Source: Arthrobotrys musiformis (taxonomy: Eukaryota; Ascomycota; Orbiliomycetes; Orbiliales; Orbiliaceae). Taken from it: a stretch of DNA of 64,000 nucleotides. A program made the translations under genes and the position numbers. Below, one piece after another: positions 44,840-54,705 of the stretch. How positions within the stretch are numbered: position 1 is the first letter of the stretch; every line of letters starts with the position of its first letter. The notes below the pieces were generated by a model. That model was not told the DNA's origin. It made no database searches and saw nothing but the letters and a program-made list of their open reading frames with translations. The stretch spans positions 1,550,001 through 1,614,000 of the forward strand of contig JAVHJL010000009.1 in the NCBI GenBank assembly GCA_036971715.1. The letters are read 5' to 3'.

Positions 44840-46154
44840 ATGTCGTCTTCGGACGATAGTTCTCCGGGACCCCTTACCCCCCCGCTCACTCCTTCCACCC
44901 CGACCCCTATCCCGACTCCTACCCCCCCTCTCGCTTCAGCCCCCGCCGCCCCTTTCCCCCGATGGGAGGGGGACTCCAAAAACTTCGAAGCAATTGCGAC
45001 CCAGGAGTTCAGCAGGATGATATACGCCTCCAACGCCGTCGAAAACACCGGGTTAAACCTACCCGACACGGACCGTCTCTGCCAATCAGTCTTCACGGAC
45101 GAAAAAGTATTCGATACTTATCGAGAAGAAAAAAGAGCGGCGCTTCGACGGCAGAGGGCGGAAGAGGAGGAGAGGTGGAAGAGGGAGGTTAAAGAACAAG
45201 GTCAGTGGAGGATTGTGAAATGGCTTTTCGCGGTCAGAGGGTATTTTAACAGTATTATTGGTGTTGGGGGTGGAGCAGAGGATGAAGGGCCTGGAGAAGT
45301 TGAACCTGAGGTCGTTGACGAAAGGGCGAAGAGTACCCGGGCTAGAAGGGAGGTAATACAGCACGCCCGCGCGTGGAAGTATTTACTGGAGCACTTCTGC
45401 ATCTCTCAAGAGGAGCTATCTCTCCAACTGATAAAAACCACACATATGGTTTTATGCGCCGGTTTGGAGAATATAGAAACGGGAAGAAGGGGAAAGGTCC
45501 GCTGGAAGCGGACTGGTGGGTTTGGAGTGGCTCGTTTAGAAATTTTAATTCTCTGGGTGCCGGGACGTTACAGCGCGCACACGCATATCGGGACCATAAT
45601 AAACGAGGTGAAAGGCCGAAAGACGGGTCTAAGACTCCAACACCGAGGACCTACAGGAGCACTGACGAGGGCAGACGGCCGTTGGGGTATATCCGTGCAT
45701 CGGCGGTGGGGGCATATATGGAATGCATGGCCGCTGACTTTGAGGCATTGAGAAAGATAGAGTGCGAGAAGGGGGTAGACGGGTACTGTAACCTCGCGGC
45801 TTGGATCGAAGGGATGATTATTAATATTTGGCCGTTTGGGGGGGAGAATTCGAAGTTGGCGAGGTTGATTGGGAATGCCGTGCTATTTAGGTATTGTGGG
45901 ATTGTGGTTGGGATTGGAGATGGAGAAGGAGAGGAAGGGGAGGAGGAAAGAGGGTTGTATTTGGATATTTTGAGGAGGGCTTCGGAGAGTTTTCAGAGGG
46001 AGATTGGGGGGTTGGTATTGAGGAACAGAGATGGCATGAAGGGTTGGCTACGATAGTGAAGAGGAAGGTCGAGGAGGCGAGAGCGAGAGTCGACGCAAAT
46101 CTGCAGACTCACGATCATCCGAAGTCGAGATGGGGGTGGGGGCTATGGCGATGA
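44840..46154 (+). pseudogene. Decayed Fic-domain gene with lost catalytic motif
   Basis: From the ATG at 44840 the frame encodes a Pro/Thr-rich leader, then EFSRMIYASNAVENTGLNL (containing SNAVEN, matching the Fic inhibitory motif [S/T]xxxE[G/N]), LCQSVF, and QHARAWKYLLEHF. The Fic core continues in a second frame: YIRASAVGAYMECMAADFEAL, YCNLAAWIEGMIINIWPF, then GGENSKLARLIGNAVLF and YCGIVVGIGDG. The catalytic signature HPFx[D/E]GNGR has become WPFGGENSK (45829-45855), losing the His, the acidic residue and the final Arg. The frame change lies between about 45430 and 45640; a 76-nt intron (GTCCGC...TTACAG, weak donor) could also explain it. A second change near the G6 run at 46006-46011 would give a tail QRWHEGLATIVKRKVEEAR ending at 46154; otherwise it stops at 46056. 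Active Fic enzymes AMPylate proteins; this copy should not. Confidence 0.7.
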
Positions 46155-47707
46155 ATTATATATGCCATATACCTATATACCACCGGCTTCGGATATGCTT
46201 AGAAATGCCCCCAGCATATATATATCATGATTGTGCCGCACCTAAACCGCTAGGTTGATATCGATCTCAGGAATCCTTCAGTGCATCTTGGTTCACATGA
46301 TAGATCATGTACAATACTCGGATATTTAGCGACTGTAAACACTATTAATTGCATCTCACTTACTCTAGCCCTTTGACTAACTACTTGTTTCATCATGTTA
46401 GCTTTATCGCGACGGAGAAGGCCGGATGGCGATATTGGTTTGGGGGGCGTCGAGTCTTCTCAGCTTCCATTTCTGGTGTTGAGGGTGTTGGATATAGATT
46501 TCGGGTTAGCCGCAGTCTTCCCATTTGGTTTCAATGCGAATGAACGAAAATTAAGAAAAAGAAAAGGAGCAATCGGCTAGGTTTTGAAATTTCTAAGGTG
46601 TATATTCTCATGTTGAACGCATGATCGGACGGTTCATTCCAAGGTAGCACGGAGGCTGATTTCAAATAATCAAGGCGTTATCACGCCCAGATATCTTGCG
46701 TTTTCGCCTGAATCCGCCCGAGATCACTAGACTTGGCGTTTGGGCTGCCAGAATTCGGTTTAGGAAAAGCATGCTCCTGCCATATGTGGGGTAGTGACGT
46801 CTCATAGGCCCCACCTTGAGATAAAGTGGGGCTATTTTACGCATTCGTTATCCGGCTTCAAAGGCACGAAATATTTGGGACCTCGAGCCATAGTGTCTTC
46901 CAAGACGTCTAGAACCGGGTGGGTTGATATGCAAGATATCCAATTACCGTAGTTTGGCTCCTCTTGGGCCGTCTGGTCCAGTACACGGCGATACCAGGCA
47001 TCGGTCCTCCATAAATACGAGAGTCCTTGACGAGCATCGTCGAAAGCAGCAAGTGGTAACATTGATGGATTGGGAGGCCGGGGTGTACATGTCTCCATGT
47101 ATCATCGACACCCTGTCTAGACGGACGTTGCCTTTTGTGCCGGGCAGCGGTCGAGGGTTCTCGGCAGAACCCTGGTTGCATTGCAGCTGACCGTGAAAGG
47201 GCCTTCCAGTCATATGTGCAGCATGCAGATTGGAAAGAAGTTTTTACATTCCAAAGATCTTTTTGTGCATATTTTTCTTTCCTTTCTCCACGTTGGAACG
47301 AGCGATTGAACTCTGATCGATTCGGTTTGTCCCTTTTACGACAGCCTTGACTAACCGTCCTCTTTTTTTTTTTTTTGTTAGCTCGCGTAGCAACTTTTTT
47401 GACGGGCGATTTTCCTGCAAGTCCCCACTTTGAAGTTAGAAGGAAAAGTCTTTCCCCTGTCGATTTCTTGGTAGCAAGTGTGCGTATGCGTTACCGCGTC
47501 CGTCCACCGCGAAGTGCTGCTGATTTCACACGCATTTGCCAATTGAATAGAGTAACAATTACTTCCTTCCTTACTTCCTTTTCATTTCGAATTCCACCGT
47601 CCGTTTGATCAATTGGCCGAGCATACCAGAACGACATAATCAGAGATACCCGTGGCGAGTGAATTGCAAGAGATAATAGAAACAGTGCGGGAATAAGAGC
47701 AGAGTGA
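46155..47707. other. Intergenic region
   Basis: Upstream region of the aminopeptidase gene and 3' flank of the Fic relic. Contains a poly-T tract (47363-47376) and the pyrimidine-rich sequence typical of promoters. A minus-strand ORF at 46832-47098 (88 codons) reads somewhat protein-like, but I recognise no family, and another frame of the same strand is equally open. Confidence 0.45.
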
Positions 47708-50700
47708 ATGACCAACCAAGCTGCCCTTCTTAGAAGGACGTTAGCTTCTCTTTCCAGAAGCCGTCCGGTCTGTGGTGAGTTAACGCCGCCCGCCCCCCAG
47801 CCTTTCGATCCTGTCTTGTTCTATGCTGTCCTGTCCTGTCCCACGTCGGTGGTGGTTTGGTGGTTGGTGGTTGGAGGTGTTTGCAGCTGATTGGCAGCAG
47901 GTTGTCCCGCCCGCCGATATAAAAGCTTGGCCGTCCCCGCGTCGACGACCAGACTTGTTTCCACTGTCACGGCTCCATACACTTACCCTCAACCTCATTC
48001 TCGGTCTGCCGGTATCAGCACCACTACCACTGCTCTCACTGCTACCACAAGGTCAACCAGGTCTTTAAAACACCTCAATAGATCCTTACCCAGGCAGCAG
48101 GCAAGGCTCTGCTCATCCCGTCGTCACAATATGTGTCAGTCTCTCATGCCAGGAGCCGATGTGGCTTCAAGCATCGACGTCACCCAGGGCCGTGAGGTTC
48201 TCCCAAAGGCCATCAAGCCATCAGCCTACAAGATCCAGCTTGAGCCTTTCTTCGAAGACTCTGGTGACCACAAGGCTTTCACTTTCGACGGAACTGTAAT
48301 CGTTGCGTATGTCCCTTTTCAACCTTAAGCTCCCTCAAGTTCCCTAGATTTTTATATCCGAACATTAAATGATTGTGATTGCTAACGGAACTGTCTTTGA
48401 TTCTTAGTTTGGACGTTGTCGAAGACACCACTGAGGTTGTCGTTAACAGCACCGAGATCAAAATCCACTCGGCGAAGTTGTACAAGCGTGATCAGGAAGA
48501 AGTGATCGGAGCATTGTCCGCTGATGACGTCAAGTATGTTACCTCAATTGGATTGTTATACATATATCATAGTATGACATGCTGACCGTATCCTAGGTAC
48601 AATGAAGACCTCCAGACTGCCACCTTCGACTTCAGCCAGACTCTCAAGGCCGGCACCACTGCCTCTCTTGAAATCAGCTTCACTGGCAACTTGAACAACA
48701 ACATGGCCGGTTTCTACCGTTCATCCTACAAAGGCAAGGATGGAAGCACAAAATACTTGGCTACCACTCAGATGGAGCCGACAGACTGCCGCAAGGCATT
48801 CCCATGCTTCGACGAGCCCGGATTGAAGGCCACTTTCCAGGTTTCTTTGGTTGCTGAACCACATTTGACCTGTCTTTCCAACATGAACGAGATCGACGCC
48901 AGCGAAAAGATTAACGGCAAGACTGTGCACGTATTCGCACCTTCTCCTCTCATGTCGACATACCTAGTTGCTTTCATTGTCGGTGACCTCCACTACATTG
49001 AGACCAACGAATTCAGACTCCCCGTCAGAGTCTATGCCACCAGCGAGGAATCCGCCAAGCTTGGAAAGTTCAGCTTGGACCTTGCTGCTAAGACCCTCGA
49101 TTTCTACGAGAAGACCTTCGATTCTCCATACCCCCTACCAAAGATGGACATGGTTGCCATTCCAGATTTCTCCGCCGGAGCTATGGAGAACTGGGGTTTG
49201 GTCACATACCGTGTCGTCGACCTCCTCTTCGACGAGACCACATCTGGTGCTAGCACCAAGCAGAGAGTCGCCGAGGTTGTTCAGCACGAACTTGCCCACC
49301 AGTGGTTCGGTAACTTGGTTACCATGGACTTCTGGGATGGTCTCTGGCTCAACGAGGGTTTCGCTACCTGGATGAGTTGGTACTCCTGCAATGTCTTCTA
49401 CCCAGAGTGGAAGGTTTGGGAATCATATGTCGCAGACAACTTGCAGTCTGCCCTTTCGCTCGATTCTCTAAGAAGCTCTCACCCAATTGAAGTTCCAGTT
49501 AAGAAGATTTCTGAGATCAACCAGATCTTCGATGCTATCTCCTACTCCAAGGGTAGCTGCGTTCTCCGCATGGTCAGTCAATATATCGGCGAGGATGTCT
49601 TCATGGAGGGTATCAGGAAGTACTTGAAGAAGCACGCATACAAGAACACTGTCACCAGCGACCTCTGGGCTGCTTTGAGCGAGGCTTCCGGAAAGGATAT
49701 CAGCCACATGATGGATGTCTGGACCCGCCACATTGGCCACCCAGTCGTTAGTGTTACCGAAACCGAAACCGGTATCCACGTCAAGCAGAACAGGTTCTTG
49801 AGGACTGCAGATGTTAAGCCTGAAGAGGATGAGACTCTGTACCCCATCGTCTTGGGTTTGAAGACCAAGGACGGTGTTGAGGATGTTCTATTGACTGAAA
49901 GGGAGAAGGAGGTTAAAGTTGATAAGGAATTCTACAAGATCAACTCCAATCACTCTGGTATCTACAGAACTCTCTACCCTGCTGAGAGACTCGCCAAGCT
50001 CGGTGAGGCCGCTAAGGAAGGACTCTTGACTGTCGAGGACCGAACCGGTATGGTTGCCGATGCTGGTGCCTTGGTCGCTAGCGGACATCAGAAGACCAGT
50101 GGATTCCTTACTTTGGTCAAGGGATTCACAGAGGAGAAGGAATACGTTGTCTGGAGCGAGATCTTGAACAGAGTCGGAACCATCAGGGGTGCCTGGGTAT
50201 TCGAACCAACCGAAGTTAAGGATGGCCTCAAGGCTTTCAACAAAACAATTATTTCGAAGCTTGCACACGAACTCGGATGGGAGTTCACCGAAAAGGACGA
50301 CCACATCCTCCAGCAGTTCAAGGCCTTGGCTTTCGGTAGTGCTGGTATGAGTGGCGATGAGGCGTAAGTGATACCCTTACAAAATTTACAAGTTAAGTCT
50401 AACGGTATTTTGTATATACAGCGTCGTCAAGGCTGCCCAGGATATGTTCGCTAAGTTCGCTGCCGGCGATAAATCCGCGATCCATCCTAACCTCCGAAGC
50501 TCTGTGTACGCCATAGTATTGAAGAACGGAGGCCGTAGCGAATGGGAGGTTGTCCGAGCCGCCTATGATACCGGTGCCAACAGTGACGAGCGCAACACTG
50601 CTCTCCGTGCTCTTGGTCGCTCCAAGGATCCACAGTGCATCAAGGAAACCCTTGCCCTCTCCCTATCCGAGCACGTCAAGGAGCAGGATATCTACCTCCC

Positions 50701-51016
50701 ACTCGCTGGACTCCGTGGACACGAGGAAGGTATCGCAGCTCTATGGCAATGGGCTAAGGATAGCTGGGATATCCTAGAGAAGAAGCTCCCACCTGGTCTT
50801 GGTATGCTCGGTAGCATCGTCCAGATCGTAACTAGCAGCTTCACCAGCGAGGAACAGATCGCAGATGTTGAGGCGTTCTTCGCTACTCGAAATACTAAGG
50901 GATTCGATAAGGGTCTAGCACAAGCTTTGGATTCCGTCAAGGCAAAGGCTAATTGGTTGAAGAGGGATAGAGAGGACGTCAAGGAATGGTTGAAGAGTGA
51001 GGGTTACCTGAACTAA
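47708..51016 (+). CDS. M1 family zinc aminopeptidase (Ape2/Aap1/PSA type), probably dual-localised
   Basis: Exons 47708-47774, 47898-48306, 48408-48533, 48597-50363 and 50422-51016; 2964 nt, 987 residues. It removes N-terminal residues from peptides. Motifs: substrate-binding GAMEN (about 395-399), zinc site HELAHQWFGN with HExxH at about 431-435, and the third ligand Glu in LNEGFATWMSW (about 454). The C-terminal ERAP1-like helical domain (KFAAGDKSAIHPNLRSSVY to LKSEGYLN) is complete. The first ATG begins an Arg- and Ser-rich leader without acidic residues (MTNQAALLRRTLASLSRSR), a likely mitochondrial presequence extending over about 140 residues. A second in-frame ATG at 48131 (MCQSLMPGADV) would give the cytosolic form right before the conserved DVTQGREVLPKAIKP. 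The intron 1 acceptor is a NAGNAG tandem (47897 or 47900), differing by one residue. Confidence 0.9.
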
Positions 51017-52705
51017 GAGAGGGCGGTCGCACGGGGTTTACCCTTCACTTGAAAGGAGTGGTTGAAGTTGGTGGGGTCTCTGACATTGGGTTTTGGGTTT
51101 TATGCATACACACTTATACACGCATATGTAATATCCGTATGGTTTCATGGGTAATAGATATACCTACCAGAGCCAAGCCTTGGAATTAGGCTATGGCTGT
51201 TGCTCGAGGAAGCAATGAAAAGCATGGGATGCTTGATCCCACTCCGCTGTTACGAATTAATACCCAATGGATAAATCTCCATCCCTTCTATCTATGCGGC
51301 CATAGAATGATCATGAGTTTAGCCGTAAAGGATACATCGATAACCCCGTGGCATACCATAGGCCGGTGCTCAATGGTATAGCTATAAAGGTAACACAAGA
51401 CCCCATATGACGCTGTGCGTTGCATTAGCAGCACTTGACAATCACAGTCACATTTAGGTACACATATTTCGGGGGGTATCCGGGAGGCATGTACTACCTC
51501 TTATACGCCTCCCAATTACGTCCAGTTGAGAGATAGGGAGATAGAGAGATAGTCATGGTGGAGAGAGAACGGAGAAGGTGCGTTGGCTGTTGCAGATTCC
51601 GTTTGGGTCACACAGGGATAAAGAACCTCCCTGCAACACAAAGAACCCCCCACGTTACTACATCGCATTGCTTTGCATTGCTCTTGCATTGTCATCTCGT
51701 CGATATTCTGTCAGCCATGATATCATATGATGCCGGGCCCGCTTTCGTGAAGCTGAATTTTGTGACTTCTTGGGCGGAATGGGTTTTATTTCAGCTTGAC
51801 TAATTGTATCTCCTGACCAGGGTGCACAGTAGGTACAATTACCCAATAATTAACCGCGGAGTCGAAGCCAGGAAACTAACTGACCGAACTAGAAGGAAGA
51901 AGAAAAACGGGCTTGAAACCAGTAACCAGCTCTCTTTTTTAGCTCTATCGGCCATCAACCGCCCCCGCCAATGCAGATGTATCGACTAGTGTCAGGCAAA
52001 AGGAGGAAGATAGCGGAGCCCACCCTCCTTCACAGAAAGTTTGTACGTAACACTTGAACCAGGCGGGAGTTCCGATCGCGTGGACTCAACTTTAGCGGAC
52101 ATGTCAGATAACGAGTTGACGCTAAGCGCAAGGTTAGACGAGGTCCGAGACAAAATCTCCACAAACGATTTTGGATTTCCATGGACAGACGAAAAAAGGC
52201 TGTCACGGGACCCCGAATATGGCTGGCGGAATGGAGAAGGGGAAAGAAGGTTAAGTTGGGTGGTTGGACTAACTACCGTTTCTTCCTAGAACAAGGGGGG
52301 TTATTCACGGCTTATACGCTCTCGACGGGGAGGACAATTAGAGGTCTTTCAATTGGTTCTCTTTTTCGTTTTCCCCCCCGCTATATAATGGGCTGGGGGT
52401 GCCCTGGCGCGAGTTTATCTTTTTCTATCTTTTTTCAACCTTTTCAATTATCTATCTATCTGTCTATCTGTCATCGATATCTTTCTCACAAACTAAACTC
52501 ATCTGTTCTCTATTCTTACGAGTGTAATTCCTTAATTTACTTGGAATCTTCTTGTATAACTATAGAAACCACTTTGCTACCCCGGATTTTCAGAAGATCC
52601 CCACCAAGTTAACCTCGAATTGACACTTCACCCACTTGCTTGATTCGATCGTTTTTAGTCTCGCCATAATCAGGCCCTCTTCATTTCGCTTCCCCAACGT
52701 TGACA
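51017..52705. other. Intergenic region
   Basis: 3' flank of the aminopeptidase gene and promoter of ornithine aminotransferase, about 1.7 kb. Contains GAGATA-type repeats (51530-51555) and CTAT/CTGT repeats (52448-52475). An ORF at 52041-52289 has no recognisable content. Confidence 0.45.
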
Positions 52706-54301
52706 ATGTCGCCAGCTGCAACGCAATCCACCCCCGGCAGTGGTGCACAGCCTTCCTCACAATCGGGCTCCACAAAGTCGTTCCATGCCTCATCCACCAG
52801 TCAGGCAATTGAGTACGAGCATGAATATGCCGCACATAACTATCACCCGCTACCTATGGTCTTTTCCCGCGCAAAGGGATCCAAGGTCTGGGATCCGGAG
52901 GGCAAGGAGTACCTTGACTTCCTCAGCGCGTATTCGGCAGTTAATCAGGGGCATTGCCATCCCAAGGTGTGTACCTTGCATTACATTCCGTCCGGTTTAT
53001 ACATATAAATCGGACTTTTTGAAACTTTATATCGTGCATATTGCGGTAGTGAGGCATAATACTGCATTTCACGTCGCACAAGCTGTATATTTAAGCAATT
53101 GATTCCCTTCTAACCGTATTTTCACAATATAGATCATCAACGCTCTGGTCCAACAAGCCCAAAGACTAACCCTCTCCTCCCGCGCATTCTACAATGACGT
53201 CTTTCCACTATTCGCCAAATTCGCTACTGAATACTTCGGCTACGACATGATCCTCCCCATGAACACTGGAGCTGAAGCCGTAGAAACCGGTATTAAGATC
53301 GCTAGAAAATGGGGCTACAAGGTCAAGGGGATTCCGGAGAACGAGGCCATCGTCCTAGCTGTCACCGAGAACTTCCACGGAAGAACTTTCGGTGCTATTT
53401 CCATGTCCACCGACCCAGAGTCCCGTGAGAACTATGGACCGTACCTTCCCAACGTCGGTCCCACCATCCCCGGCACCAATAAACCACTCAGATACAATAA
53501 TATCGGAGACTTGGAAGAGGCCTTCTCCACACATGGTGATAAGATTGCAGCTTTCCTCGTAGAGCCTATTCAAGGCGAGGCGGGTATCGTTGTCCCCGAC
53601 GACGATTATCTTACAAAAGTCCACGCGCTGTGCAAGAAGCACAAGGTTCTCTTCATTGCAGATGAGATCCAAACCGGTATCGCAAGGACAGGAAAACTCC
53701 TCTGCGTCGAACACTCAAACGTCAAGCCCGACCTCGTACTTTTGGGCAAGGCCATCTCGGGTGGTGCGTACCCTGTTTCCGCTGTTCTGGCGGATAAGGA
53801 AATCATGTTGTGCGTTGAACCTGGCACTCACGGTTCCACTTATGGTGGAAATCCATTGGGTTGTGCAGTTGCTATCGCCGCTTTGGAGGTTGTTAGAGAT
53901 GAAGGGTTGACCGAAAGGGCTGCTGTTCTCGGCGAGAGGTTTAGAAAGGGGTTGGCGGATCTTAAGAGCCCAATCATTAGTACCATTAGAGGGAAGGGTC
54001 TTCTGAACGCTATCGTTGTCGACGAGAGTCAGACAAATGGGCGTCGTGCTTGGGATTTGTGCCTTCTGATGAAGGAGAAGGGATTGCTGGTGAGTTTTTC
54101 TTCCCACGAGGAAACAAAGCCTCTTGATGAATAATACGGGTACTAACACGACTATTATAGGCCAAACCAACTCATGAGAACATCATCAGATTGGCCCCGC
54201 CGCTAGTAATCACCGAGGAGGAAATCGACCAGTCCCTCAAGATTATCGGTGACTCCTTGAAGGAACTCACATCCTTCAAGGCACCAGCCGAAGCCCACTA
54301 A
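52706..54301 (+). CDS. CAR2: Ornithine aminotransferase
   Basis: Exons 52706-52966, 53133-54089 and 54161-54301; 1359 nt, 452 residues. It transfers the delta-amino group of ornithine to 2-oxoglutarate, giving glutamate-5-semialdehyde in arginine catabolism and proline synthesis. Evidence: AIEYEHEYAAHNYHPLPMVF and VWDPEGKEYLDFLSAYSAVN near the N-terminus, NTGAEAVETGIKIARKWGY, NFHGRTFGAISMSTD, ADEIQTGIARTGK and LLGKAISGGAYPVSA with the PLP Lys at about residue 293, all in ornithine-aminotransferase form. The chosen ATG (52706) follows a pyrimidine-rich leader; its N-terminal 35 residues are Ser/Gln/Thr-rich without a clear presequence, consistent with the cytosolic fungal enzyme. Introns (166 and 71 nt) are phase 0 with good signals. 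Gene symbol follows the yeast orthologue. Confidence 0.93.
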
Positions 54302-54705
54302 ATTATTACACCAATAGATTGGAGTTTGGGAGATCGAATTCGAAGCCGGTGGAAGGGTAACTTCTTTTGATTTTTTGGTTTTCTTACTACAACTTTGATT
54401 CCCCCACAAGCAAAAAAAAAAATTGGGTTCGAATAAAGCATTTTGTTCTGGCGTCCACACAGGTAATATTGCATCTTGGGCTTTAGTTCCGGTGGAATCC
54501 CTTTGATAATAACGATCGGGGATGGGGGGTTTGCTTTTTTCCTCAGTTGTCGATGTGGGCTTGTAAGATAATACGAGTGGTATATTAGGCACGAGAGAGG
54601 AGAAAAATAAATGGTGACTAGAAGAAGTTGAATTCCAACCGCTCTTCATTCAATCGAATATCTATAATTATGATATTTCTCCTGCCAGGCGTTCCGGGGT
54701 AAAGC
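54302..54705. other. Convergent spacer
   Basis: 404 nt between the stop codons of ornithine aminotransferase (plus) and PRP28 (minus). Contains a short A-run at 54414-54422. No gene seen. Confidence 0.5.

Noticed and set aside
46832..47098. 88-codon minus-strand ORF that reads plausibly as protein
   Set aside because: No recognised family; two other frames of the same strand are also open over part of it, and no upstream exon with good signals was found. Left unannotated rather than guessed.
52041..52289. Short plus-strand ORF upstream of ornithine aminotransferase
   Set aside because: No conserved content, more than 400 nt from the gene start; could be leader sequence but not shown.
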